From: Candidatus Kerfeldbacteria bacterium CG08_land_8_20_14_0_20_43_14
GTDB taxonomy: Bacteria > Patescibacteriota > Patescibacteriia > PEXW01
DNA: 12,580 nt
Assembly: GCA_002774575.1 (NCBI GenBank)
Contig: PEXW01000014.1
Coordinates: 1 to 12,580 of the forward strand
Direction: 5' to 3'
Shown: piece by piece, positions 1 through 7,186 of the stretch
Layout of the letters: each line of letters starts with the position of its first letter
How positions within the stretch are numbered: the first letter of the stretch is position 1
Translations under genes and position numbers: made by a program
Notes under the pieces: model-generated
The model's database searches: none
What the model was told of the DNA's origin: nothing
The model's input: the letters and a program-made list of their open reading frames with translations, nothing else

Positions 1-1421
1 TCTATTACACCATCTACCGTTCAACAGATGACGGCGTAACTTTCACTGAAATTGCCACCATTACCTCTACCGGTTATCTTGATACCGGCCTAGATTCAAC
101 CCAAAAATATACCTACAAAGTTACAGCTAAAGATAAAGCAGGCGCCAAATCTGATGAAACACTCAAACTAGCCGCTGTCCCACAAGGTCGTTTTACGTCA
201 CCACCACCTATCACTGAAGGCCCAACAGTAACACCTGACTCATTTGCCGCAACGGTCACATGGAAAACTGAACGCGTGGCATCATCTTTTGTCGAGTTTG
301 GCTTGAACAAAGATAAACTTACGAAAGAACAAGGAACCGCAGACCAACTCACTGAACACAGCGTGAAAGTCGCGGGTTTGAACGCCCAGACCATTTACTA
401 TTACCGAGTAAAGAGCATTGATATTGACCAAAACGCTGCATATTCAGATGTTGCGACTTTTACAACTCTAGAAGCGCCCCGCGTGGAAAACGTAAAGATT
501 TATGACATCAGGCTTACTGATGCCATAATTTCCTGGACCACAACTAAGGAATCAACGGCTATCATTGAATATGGGCCAAAAACTAAGTACGGTTTCACCT
601 TTACTGACACGTCTGGATCATATTCTTCAACGCACACTGTTAAACTAGAAAACCTTAAGGACGGAACAACCTATCACCTTCATATTGAAGGTGTCGACCG
701 TTCGGATAATCCTATTGCTTCTGACGATTATAATTTCACCACGCTTACATACCCTAAGGTCCTTACTGTTTCTTCAACCAATAAAGCTGAAGGTCAAACC
801 GAAGTGAAGTGGACCACCAACGTGGCTACGACTTCTGAAGTGGAATACTATAATGATAAATCGCCGAACAAGACGCAGGGCAACAGTTCGCTTGTCACCG
901 AACATAGTATCCTAGTGTTTGGCTTAGACGACGCCACAGAATACAAATTCAAAGTCCGGGGTCGTGACCAGTTTGGGTATGAAGCGTTATCCACCGAGAA
1001 TAAATTCCGCACTTTAGAGGATACAATGCCGCCAGTTATTAGTGAGGTGAAATCTGAATCTAACACTGTGGGCTCTGGCGATGCGGCAAAGATTCAAATT
1101 ATCGTCTCCTGGAAGACAAACGAACCAACTACCTCACAAGTGCAATACGGCGAAGGACTGTCTAGCTCCAGCTATAGTGCTGAATCCGATGAGAACGCTG
1201 AACGTGTACGTGAACACCTTATGGTCATTGGTGGCCTGACTCCCGCAAAAACATATCACTTCCGAGTGGTGAGCAAGGATAAAGCTGGTAATGAATCTAA
1301 ATCCCAAGGTTATTCAATCCTTACCAGCCGCGCGCGCCAGTCCTTCCTGCAAATTGTAATTGACAACCTTGAGGACACCTTCTCCTGGCTCGGCGGCGTA
1401 GGCAAGCTCTTCGGCGGTTAA
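1..1421 (+). CDS. Multi-fibronectin-type-III surface/secreted protein, C-terminal part (5' truncated by window)
   Basis: The frame is open from base 3 to the TAA at 1419-1421 (473 visible residues), so the gene begins left of the window; the GTG at 276 is internal, not the start. The protein is a chain of about 85-95-residue beta-sandwich repeats: the end of one fn3 unit (to about base 180), then four more starting near 200, 475, 755 and 1030. Each shows the fn3 pattern of a W in strand B (VTWKT, ISWTT, VKWTT, VSWKT), an S/T-x-x-E/Q-Y-G segment, and a late L-x-x-x-T-x-Y-x-x-x-V/I strand. The repeats resemble the fn3 domains of purple-acid-phosphatase N-termini. The tail after the last repeat is about 25 residues, with no LPXTG motif or membrane anchor. 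It lies 26 nt before an ABC ATPase/permease pair, so it may be an extracellular partner or client of that transporter (inference). The ligand is unknown. Confidence 0.85.
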   Translation, partial: YYTIYRSTDDGVTFTEIATITSTGYLDTGLDSTQKYTYKVTAKDKAGAKSDETLKLAAVPQGRFTSPPPITEGPTVTPDSFAATVTWKTERVASSFVEFGLNKDKLTKEQGTADQLTEHSVKVAGLNAQTIYYYRVKSIDIDQNAAYSDVATFTTLEAPRVENVKIYDIRLTDAIISWTTTKESTAIIEYGPKTKYGFTFTDTSGSYSSTHTVKLENLKDGTTYHLHIEGVDRSDNPIASDDYNFTTLTYPKVLTVSSTNKAEGQTEVKWTTNVATTSEVEYYNDKSPNKTQGNSSLVTEHSILVFGLDDATEYKFKVRGRDQFGYEALSTENKFRTLEDTMPPVISEVKSESNTVGSGDAAKIQIIVSWKTNEPTTSQVQYGEGLSSSSYSAESDENAERVREHLMVIGGLTPAKTYHFRVVSKDKAGNESKSQGYSILTSRARQSFLQIVIDNLEDTFSWLGGVGKLFGG

Positions 1422-1447
1422 GCCTCGGGTCTGATAAACTACCTAAT

Positions 1448-2149
1448 ATGGCAATAAAACCATTAATCACCCTTAAGAACGTCACTAAAGAATTTCGTTT
1501 CGGCAAAGAACCAATGCGCATTCTTAGGGATGTATCGTTAGAAATCCAGCCAGAACAATTTGCTATTCTTCTCGGCCCCTCCGGGAGCGGCAAATCAACC
1601 CTGTTGCACACACTTCTTGGCCTTGAACACCCCACGAGCGGCCAGATAATTATTGCTAATGAACGTCTGGATCTAAAAAAGCCAGACGACTTAGCGCGTT
1701 TTAGGCTCAGTCGGATTGGTATTATCTACCAAAAGTCGGATTGGATCCGTTCCCTTACGGTTTTAGATAACGTGGCATTTCCGCTGGCAATTTTGGGTAT
1801 TAGGCGTAAAGAACGCGAAGCCAGGGCTATGGCTCTCCTAAAGCAATTCGGCATGGACCAACGCGCTAAATTTATTCCCTCCGAACTTTCTGGTGGACAA
1901 CAGCAAAAAGTCCAAATTGCCCGTGCGCTTGTTAATAACCCAACCATACTCGTTGCCGACGAACCTACAGGCAACCTAGACACCGAGTCCGCAGAAAAGG
2001 TTATGCAAACTTTCAAGAAATTAAACGAGGAAAAAAAATTGACCATCATTATGGTGACCCACAACATGGAATACGTACATTATGCTTCACAAACTATTTA
2101 CGTCCGTGATGGTAAGGTTCTCTCGGGAACCGGTACGTTCTTAAGTTAA
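1448..2149 (+). CDS. ABC transporter ATP-binding protein, MacB/LolD type
   Basis: This 233-residue nucleotide-binding subunit of a type VII (MacB/LolCDE/FtsEX-like) ABC system would power the permease encoded 4 nt downstream. All core motifs are intact: Walker A GPSGSGKST (43-51), Q-loop YQKSDW (Q95), signature LSGGQ (147-151), Walker B ILVADE with catalytic E172, D-loop GNLD (175-178) and H-loop H205 in VTHN. The DEPTGNLD stretch is typical of the LolD/MacB/FtsE subfamily. Length is normal for that family. The ATG at 1448 is preceded directly by ACCTAAT and has no Shine-Dalgarno sequence. MacB-type systems transmit mechanical force across the envelope rather than importing solutes (family knowledge). 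The substrate cannot be read from sequence, but the linked fn3 protein is the obvious candidate partner. Confidence 0.93.
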   Translation: MAIKPLITLKNVTKEFRFGKEPMRILRDVSLEIQPEQFAILLGPSGSGKSTLLHTLLGLEHPTSGQIIIANERLDLKKPDDLARFRLSRIGIIYQKSDWIRSLTVLDNVAFPLAILGIRRKEREARAMALLKQFGMDQRAKFIPSELSGGQQQKVQIARALVNNPTILVADEPTGNLDTESAEKVMQTFKKLNEEKKLTIIMVTHNMEYVHYASQTIYVRDGKVLSGTGTFLS

Positions 2150-2153
2150 AGCT

Positions 2154-3431
2154 ATGAAATTTGGATACACTATTTACTTAGCCGCATCGAGCTTGCGCAT
2201 GCGAAAACTCCGATCATTCCTGACTATTGGCGGTATGGCTATAGGTATTGGCGCCATTGTTTTTCTGGTTAGTCTTGGTTTTGGTTTGCAGGCACTCATT
2301 GTCAACCGAGTCACGAATGTCGCAGCTATTACTGTCCTTGATGTGAGCGTCGGCGAATCGACTATCCTGAAAATAAACGAGGAATCATTAAAAAGTTTCC
2401 GAGCATTACCAAATGTAATCAGCGTCAGTTCTTCCATTTCCCAATCTGGCCAAGCAGTAAAAGGGGAAACGGCTACGGATATTGGCTTATATGGCGTACA
2501 GGCACAATTTTTAAATATCGAAGGTGTGGTAACTAATTTTGGCACAGCTTATACCACTGATGACGAGAAAAGCGCGATTATTAGCACCACTTCTGCTGAG
2601 TTACTTGGCGCAAAAGCGCCTCAAGACTTAATCGGCCAAACAGTTACCATGAAAATAGTGCTTCCCGACACTGGACCAGTGGAACAGGAACGTTCTTTGG
2701 TTAACACAAATGCCTCCACAACAAACACAAACTCAACCAACGGTAATTCTAACACCAATAGCAATACTTCCTCCTCAATAAAAACAAAAGACGTGGAGGT
2801 GAAAGTTGTAGGTATTTTACCTAGCGACAATAGTATTGCCTACATGCCTTTGAAAATTTTCACCGATGCGGGCATTACTAACTTTAACCTAGCCCGGGTA
2901 AAGCTGGATACCCGAGACCATCTCGCGGCAGCACGATCAGCCATTGAGGCAGAGGGTTTCCAGGTCGATTCTGTAGCTGATACCGTAGGCCAGATTGACC
3001 GGATATTCCTGATTTTCCAGATTGTCATGTTTATTTTTGGTCTAATCGCCATGCTTATAGCTTCTCTAGGCGCTTTTAACACGCTTACGGTTTCCCTGCT
3101 AGAGCGCACACGTGAAGTTGGCATCATGAAATCCCTCGGCACAACGAGCCGACACATCTACATACTCTTCTTGTCCGAGGCCCTACTCATTGGCGTGCTA
3201 GGTGGTATTTCTGGGCTTTTTGTGGGAGTTGGTTTTGGTGAACTTGTTAACTTTATTATTAACCGTTTTGCCGCTCGGCTTGGAGGACAACCTGTAGATC
3301 TTTTCACTATTCCGCCAATTTTTCTAGCTATCATCGCAGGAGTAATTATAATTGTAGGCCTGATTACCGGCCTATATCCTGCCCGTCGCGCAGCAAAAAT
3401 TAACGCTCTCGACGCACTTCGTTACGAATAA
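2154..3431 (+). CDS. ABC transporter permease, MacB/FtsX family
   Basis: A 425-residue integral membrane partner of the preceding ATPase. Predicted segments are TM1 about 22-47, a large extracytoplasmic domain about 50-280, then TM2 about 283-311, TM3 about 336-361 and TM4 about 386-408: the 1+3 topology of MacB/LolC. The FtsX hallmark ERTREVGIMKSLG (317-329) follows TM2, and the C-terminus carries the family motif PARRAAKINALDALRYE. Residues 183-208 form a low-complexity Asn/Thr/Ser run within the extracytoplasmic domain that is not a usual family feature; it looks like a flexible linker. The gene starts 4 nt after the ATPase stop, so co-translation is likely. There is no recognisable Shine-Dalgarno sequence. 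MacB, LolC/E or antimicrobial-peptide exporter roles are all compatible; I cannot choose between them. Confidence 0.92.
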   Translation: MKFGYTIYLAASSLRMRKLRSFLTIGGMAIGIGAIVFLVSLGFGLQALIVNRVTNVAAITVLDVSVGESTILKINEESLKSFRALPNVISVSSSISQSGQAVKGETATDIGLYGVQAQFLNIEGVVTNFGTAYTTDDEKSAIISTTSAELLGAKAPQDLIGQTVTMKIVLPDTGPVEQERSLVNTNASTTNTNSTNGNSNTNSNTSSSIKTKDVEVKVVGILPSDNSIAYMPLKIFTDAGITNFNLARVKLDTRDHLAAARSAIEAEGFQVDSVADTVGQIDRIFLIFQIVMFIFGLIAMLIASLGAFNTLTVSLLERTREVGIMKSLGTTSRHIYILFLSEALLIGVLGGISGLFVGVGFGELVNFIINRFAARLGGQPVDLFTIPPIFLAIIAGVIIIVGLITGLYPARRAAKINALDALRYE

Positions 3432-3442
3432 TTTTTAAACCT

Positions 3443-3850
3443 ATGGCTCTATCTACCTCAACAACAAAAGAACCCCAGAAACAACACGTCTTAGTTGTAG
3501 ACGACGATGCGCCTGTTTCCACGCTCTTTAAAAAAGAACTGACCGCCCTTGGCTACAGCGTTGATGTCGCTGGCAATGGTGAAGAGGGTTTACTTCTGGC
3601 GAGAACCCGTAAACCAAATCTTATTATTCTAGATTTAATAATGCCAAAAATTGGGGGACGGGAATTGTTAGAAAAAATCCGAGCAGATAAGGCCACTTTT
3701 TCAATCCCGATTATGATTGTTTCCCACTTAGAGAGCAATTATGAACAAAAAAAGTGCGAGGAACTTGGCATCTGTTGTTATATTGTCAAGCATAAAAGTT
3801 CGATTCAAAATATTATCAACAAAGCAAGATTAATATTGGAAAAAACCTAA
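3443..3850 (+). CDS. Single-domain response regulator (REC only), first of a pair
   Basis: At 135 residues this is a stand-alone CheY-like receiver with no DNA-binding or enzymatic output domain. Acidic pocket residues lie in VVDDD (D20-D22), the phospho-acceptor is D64 in LILDLIMPK-like context (visible as IILDLIMPK), the switch residue is S94 in MIVSHL, and the conserved Lys is K116 in YIVKHKSS. An extra Ser/Thr-rich N-terminal stretch of about 14 residues precedes the domain. The gene begins 11 nt after the permease stop, with AAACCT directly before the ATG, and is followed after 1 nt by a second receiver. Single-domain regulators act by protein-protein contact or as phosphate shuttles (CheY, PilG/PilH, Spo0F types). 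The partner is unknown here, but the kinase-less sensor two genes downstream is linked. Confidence 0.9.
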   Translation: MALSTSTTKEPQKQHVLVVDDDAPVSTLFKKELTALGYSVDVAGNGEEGLLLARTRKPNLIILDLIMPKIGGRELLEKIRADKATFSIPIMIVSHLESNYEQKKCEELGICCYIVKHKSSIQNIINKARLILEKT

Positions 3851-3851
3851 T

Positions 3852-4298
3852 ATGAAGAAAATGCTGATTTTTGAAGATGATATTATGCTTAGAGAGATGT
3901 ACACTAAAAAATTCCTGGATTCGGGCTTTGAGGTCTTGGCTATGCCCGATGCTTCAAATGCCGTAGCTGACGCCAAAAAAAACAAGCCCGACATAATTTT
4001 GATGGATATTATCATGCCGAAAATTGATGGTTTTGATGCCACTAAAAATTTAATGTCAGATCCTCAAACCAGCCATATCCCCATACTTATCGTCTCTAAT
4101 CTTGGAGATCCGGCCACCATCCAGAAAGCCCTGTGGTTTGGCGCAAAAGATATCGTCGTAAAAGCAAACCTTACTCCTGATCAACTGGTAAAAAAAACGC
4201 AGGCAGTGCTGGCTGGGAAACCTTCGGAATACATCCTTAACCCAAAACTTATTGAAGTGCTCCATATTGATACCCAAAGCAGACCCCAAAGAAAATAA
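3852..4298 (+). CDS. Single-domain response regulator (REC only), second of a pair
   Basis: At 148 residues this is a second receiver-only protein. Key residues are E8-D9-D10 in the acidic pocket, phospho-acceptor D52 in LMDIIMPKIDG, switch Ser82 in LIVSNL and Lys104 in IVVKANL, so the phosphorylation chemistry looks intact. A tail of about 28 residues after the domain (from about 121) has no recognised output domain. It differs clearly from the first receiver, so this is an old duplication or two independent regulators rather than a recent copy. It starts 1 nt after the previous stop (the stop TAA lies inside the ACCTAAT box before this ATG), and the next gene starts 6 nt after its TAA. Two receivers in tandem suggest competition for one kinase or a relay pair (inference). 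Confidence 0.9.
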   Translation: MKKMLIFEDDIMLREMYTKKFLDSGFEVLAMPDASNAVADAKKNKPDIILMDIIMPKIDGFDATKNLMSDPQTSHIPILIVSNLGDPATIQKALWFGAKDIVVKANLTPDQLVKKTQAVLAGKPSEYILNPKLIEVLHIDTQSRPQRK

Positions 4299-4304
4299 AC
4301 CTAT

Positions 4305-5609
4305 ATGAATAATATTGCGCTTAACTTTGCTGGCTTAATAACCGTTATTGTAGGCATTTCCTGCCTTGCCTTTGTGCTTTTAGCACAACACCATAGCGAA
4401 AAACAGTTGCGTTCGGCGCTAAGATGGTTTGCTGTTGGATTATGTTTAAGTATTTATAGTTCTATTCGAACTTGGCTTGCCTACTCATCTACATCAATAA
4501 TGACGGGCGGGCAAGCGCCCATCCAACACCACTGGGCGGCTTTGTTATCGGGGGTATTAATGCTTATAATCAGCATTCCACAAGTTATTAGGATGGGGCG
4601 GGCAAAAATAAGTGTTGGCACTAAATTCTTTACTATCGGCCTAATATCAGCAGCATGCGCCCTGATTTTGTTAGCTTATAATTTTTTGAAACCGGTCGGA
4701 TTTGCGATTGTAATATCGGTCAACAGCTTAGCGGTAATTGGCTTTATATTGCCTGGATATGCCGCGTTAAGATTACGAGCTCGCTACCCTGGCACAAATA
4801 TTGAGGCGCTAATTATTGCCGGCGGGTTATTTGCAATCAGCATGACCATCATTATGATGGTAGCAACCAATACTAAAGTTGAACGTGGAATGGTTAATGA
4901 TCAAACTTCGACTATTGGTAATCTTGTAGAAAAACAAGTAAAACAACACCTTACCAAAGATTCGTTAGATGCTGATTCGACCAAGGGCAAGCAACAATTA
5001 AAAAACTTCCTGGAGGAAATTGATGTACCAGAGCTTCTTAGGATAAAAATAATTAGAGCAGACGGATTAGTGCTTGCATCAGACCTCGATTCATTGGTTG
5101 GCACAAGGGTTATGCTTAACGATACGCTAAATAAGACTATTCATGGAGAAATAACTACAACCTTTGCTAAAACCTCGGCTGACCTCCCGGAAACTGAAAA
5201 GAACTTTATCAATTCTCGAATAGTAGCCGTGCCAATAACATTTACAGACCAAACAATTCTGGCGGCAGTTCAACTATTCTTCAACGCCCCATCGTCAATG
5301 GCATCAATCCACACTTTACAAGACGCTGTAAACTTTGCTGGGGTAACCATGATTATTACCATCATTATTGTACTCTCTTTACTCCTGCAAGTATTTCGAA
5401 AAAGCATAAGCCGACCTTTTGCGGAAATTCTTAATGAAATGGAAAATATGCATATGGGTTCAGATACCGGAGAACATCGAAGAATTAAAGTAAAGCATAA
5501 TAGCGACTTTACTGTAATTGCTGACACATTTAATCACTTTATTAATGAATATGAGCAGAGAATTCGTGATATGAAACAGTTGCTTGACCATCAGAAGTGG
5601 GATGAATGA
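4305..5609 (+). CDS. Seven-TM membrane sensor with extracytoplasmic (Cache-like) domain and HAMP region, no kinase domain
   Basis: This 434-residue protein has predicted TM helices near 6-27, 41-60, 77-96, 108-126, 130-150, 167-188 and 343-363. Basic loops after TM1, TM3 and TM5 place the N-terminus outside. Residues 189-342 form an extracytoplasmic domain; the stretch IKIIRADGLVLASD...LVGTRV (247-269) fits the core of Cache/PAS-like sensors. After TM7, 364-425 resembles HAMP (SRPFAEILNEMENM, then DFTVIADTFNHFINEYEQRI), continuing as a short helix that stops at TGA 5607-5609. A histidine kinase or methyl-accepting domain would normally follow; none is encoded, and the next ~105 nt do not continue one. 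It starts 6 nt after the second receiver with ACCTAT directly before ATG. It may signal through an unlinked kinase or be a truncated kinase. Confidence 0.75.
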   Translation: MNNIALNFAGLITVIVGISCLAFVLLAQHHSEKQLRSALRWFAVGLCLSIYSSIRTWLAYSSTSIMTGGQAPIQHHWAALLSGVLMLIISIPQVIRMGRAKISVGTKFFTIGLISAACALILLAYNFLKPVGFAIVISVNSLAVIGFILPGYAALRLRARYPGTNIEALIIAGGLFAISMTIIMMVATNTKVERGMVNDQTSTIGNLVEKQVKQHLTKDSLDADSTKGKQQLKNFLEEIDVPELLRIKIIRADGLVLASDLDSLVGTRVMLNDTLNKTIHGEITTTFAKTSADLPETEKNFINSRIVAVPITFTDQTILAAVQLFFNAPSSMASIHTLQDAVNFAGVTMIITIIIVLSLLLQVFRKSISRPFAEILNEMENMHMGSDTGEHRRIKVKHNSDFTVIADTFNHFINEYEQRIRDMKQLLDHQKWDE

Positions 5610-5633
5610 CACTTTGGTAAATACTTAACTGAA

Positions 5634-5639
5634 TATAAT
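5634..5639 (+). promoter_or_regulatory. Candidate -10 box for pyrD
   Basis: A perfect TATAAT lies in the 105-nt gap before pyrD, the only larger gap since the operon began. The -35 region is weak (TTGGTA at 5614-5619, spacing only 14). It would give a leader of about 70 nt. No terminator is visible between the sensor gene and this site, so read-through from upstream is also possible. Confidence 0.3.
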
Positions 5640-5714
5640 TCGCCAAACGCAAGGGGACACAAGCCTTTTGTTTGTTATTGCCAGAACCATATTGTTCAGG
5701 CACAATCTACTTAC

Positions 5715-6812
5715 ATGATCTACAATCACCTTATCCGACCAATCCTTTATAAAATCCCCGCTGACACCATTCACCCAATTGTCGCTGGCGGCGGGGAATT
5801 AATCGCCAAAATTCCTTTAATTGGCCCGGCTTTAAGCAATTATTACCGAGTAGACAACCCGGCTTTGCGAGTTCAACTCTTTGGCATAAATTTCCCTAAT
5901 CCCATTGGCCTTTCAGCCGGGTTTGATAAAGATGGGCGATATTTGGACTTTGCTCATACTTTTGGCTTTGGGTTTTCAGAAATCGGTTCCATAACTGGCG
6001 AGGCTTATGCTGGCAACCCAAAACCATGGACCAGGCGATTGGTAAAAAACCAGGCTTTGGTTATTAATTACGGCCTGAAAAGCGAAGGTGCGGAAAAAAT
6101 TTATTCACGATTACGAAACAAAAAACCTTTTCTGCCTTTTGGCATATCCGTGGCAAAAACCAACCGAGTGGATTGTGTGGGCGAAAAAGCCATTGCTGAT
6201 TATGTTAAAGTTTTTAAAACCTTCAAAGATATTGGCAGTTATTACACTATTAATTTAAGCTGCCCGAATACTGCTGATGGCACGCCCTTTTCCGAACCAG
6301 AAACTTTGAAAAGACTCCTGATGGAAATTGATAAAGCCAGAACCGAAATCCACTCTAGCAAACCAATTTTTTTGAAAATCAATCCTGATTTGGAGAAAAC
6401 AAAAATTGATCAAATTATTGAATTGTGCCACAGATTTAATATCCAAGGCTTGGTCATTAGCAATTTAATTAAAGATCACCAAAAAGCCAAAACTTATCTA
6501 AAATACCCGGAAGAATATAACCCAAGCTGGCCGGGCGGGCTATCCGGTTTGGCAGTCAGACAAATTTCCACGGAATGCATCCGCTATGTTTACCAAAAAA
6601 CCCAAGGTTCAATAAAAATTATTGGCTGCGGCGGGGTTTTCACTGGCGACGATGCTTATGAAAAGATCAAAGCTGGCGCCAGCTTGATTGAACTGATCAC
6701 GGGTTTTATTTTTAACGGCCCTGCCACTATTCGAAAAATAAATTTGCGACTTCTGAAATTACTAAAGCAAGATGGGCTAACCAATATCAGCCAGGCGGTT
6801 GGTCAAGAATAA
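5715..6812 (+). CDS. pyrD: Dihydroorotate dehydrogenase, class 2-like (quinone-linked)
   Basis: A 365-residue FMN enzyme oxidising dihydroorotate to orotate in UMP synthesis. The N-terminal ~45 residues (YNHLIRPILYKIPADTIHP) form the amphipathic extension that defines membrane/quinone-linked class 2 enzymes. FMN and substrate motifs follow: NPIGLSAGFDKDG (62-74), EIGSITGEAYAGNPKPW (89-105), NLSCPNT (180-186), FLKINPDL (219-226), ISNLIK (248-253), PGGLSG (273-278), IIGCGGVFTGDDAYEKIKAGAS (302-323) and a final TGFIFNGP (329-336). Length is normal. Oddly, C183 sits where class 2 enzymes carry the catalytic Ser (SSPN) and class 1 enzymes carry Cys. ISNLIK also departs from the usual class 2 form with Thr after SN. 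The gene stands alone, without other pyr genes, and the ATG at 5715 has no Shine-Dalgarno sequence. Confidence 0.93.
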   Translation: MIYNHLIRPILYKIPADTIHPIVAGGGELIAKIPLIGPALSNYYRVDNPALRVQLFGINFPNPIGLSAGFDKDGRYLDFAHTFGFGFSEIGSITGEAYAGNPKPWTRRLVKNQALVINYGLKSEGAEKIYSRLRNKKPFLPFGISVAKTNRVDCVGEKAIADYVKVFKTFKDIGSYYTINLSCPNTADGTPFSEPETLKRLLMEIDKARTEIHSSKPIFLKINPDLEKTKIDQIIELCHRFNIQGLVISNLIKDHQKAKTYLKYPEEYNPSWPGGLSGLAVRQISTECIRYVYQKTQGSIKIIGCGGVFTGDDAYEKIKAGASLIELITGFIFNGPATIRKINLRLLKLLKQDGLTNISQAVGQE

Positions 6813-6857
6813 GGCGGTTGCGATATTAATAAATATTTGTTACATTAGGCCATACCA

Positions 6858-6906
6858 AAGCGAATGAAAACTTAGCCACGTAGCCAAGTGGTAAGGCGAG
6901 GGTCTG
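6858..6906 (+). pseudogene. Truncated 5' copy of tRNA-Cys with its leader
   Basis: These 49 nt repeat 7073-7121 with a single difference (A at 6874 for G at 7089). They comprise 16 nt of leader (AAGCGAATGAAAACTT) and the tRNA-Cys 5' half through the first anticodon base, G34. The match then stops abruptly and the sequence turns into two short hairpins. No 3' half follows, so it cannot fold as a tRNA. Confidence 0.85.
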
Positions 6907-6937
6907 TGTCCCTTCGGGACATCTCCCGTAGGGAGAC
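6906..6937. repeat. Two back-to-back micro-hairpins
   Basis: TGTCCC-TTC-GGGACA (6907-6921) is followed directly by TCTCCC-GTA-GGGAGA (6922-6936); both are perfect 6-bp stems with 3-nt loops. They begin exactly where the truncated tRNA-Cys copy ends. There is no T-run after them, so they are poor terminators. Confidence 0.7.
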
Positions 6938-6996
6938 AAAACATAATACTTATTACCATCTTATTATTGGGGCCTAAGTAAAAGTGAGAGTGTGTG

Positions 6997-7034
6997 CGGC
7001 GTGATAGCCAAGTGGTAAGGCGAATAGTTGTCTG
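6997..7034 (+). pseudogene. tRNA-Cys-like 5' half
   Basis: This segment holds the same 19-nt D-arm core (TAGCCAAGTGGTAAGGCGA, 7005-7023) found in tRNA-Cys and in the truncated copy at 6858. It diverges in the acceptor and anticodon-stem bases and ends in GTCTG, matching the left side of the tRNA-Cys anticodon loop through G34. A matching 3' half occurs at 7187-7221. It is a remnant rather than a functional gene. Confidence 0.6.
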
Positions 7035-7035
7035 T

Positions 7036-7053
7036 CCCGCTCCGCAAAGCGGG
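7036..7053. repeat. GC-rich micro-hairpin
   Basis: CCCGC (7036-7040) pairs with GCGGG (7049-7053) around an 8-nt loop. It follows immediately after the tRNA-like 5' half, as the hairpins at 6907 follow the other truncated half. Confidence 0.55.
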
Positions 7054-7063
7054 CGAGGATCCA

Positions 7064-7184
7064 CGATTTCTGAAGCGAATGAAAACTTGGCCACGTAGCC
7101 AAGTGGTAAGGCGAGGGTCTGCAAAACCCTTACACGGCGGTTCGATCCCGCCCGTGGCCTCCAGGATCTTCGCTTCAGAAATCG
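7064..7184. repeat. Perfect 15-bp inverted repeat flanking tRNA-Cys
   Basis: CGATTTCTGAAGCGA (7064-7078) and its exact reverse complement (7170-7184) lie 10 nt before and 6 nt after the mature tRNA-Cys sequence. A transcript would form a 15-bp stem with the tRNA at its apex. The left arm overlaps the leader segment that is duplicated at 6858. Confidence 0.85.
7089..7163 (+). tRNA. tRNA-Cys (anticodon GCA), CCA encoded
   Basis: The complete cloverleaf has acceptor GGCCACG (7089-7095) pairing with CGTGGCC (7153-7159), discriminator U73 (7160) as expected for Cys, and encoded CCA (7161-7163). The D-loop contains the GG pair. The anticodon stem AGGGT/ACCCT encloses CT-GCA-AA, with the anticodon at 7121-7123. 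The T arm GGCGG/CCGCC has loop TTCGATC. This is the only intact member of three tRNA-Cys-related sequences within 350 nt. Confidence 0.97.
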
Positions 7185-7186
7185 GG

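Noticed and set aside
5607..5609. Recoded TGA (Gly code of some CPR lineages) extending the sensor
   Set aside because: Reading through TGA gives only a few codons before TAA at 5628-5630 in the same frame, with no kinase motifs; other genes behave normally under code 11.
6858..7121. Possible CRISPR-like array (a 19-nt unit present three times)
   Set aside because: The repeats are tRNA D-arm sequence, the spacing is uneven (about 124 and 91 nt), and there are only three units and no cas genes.
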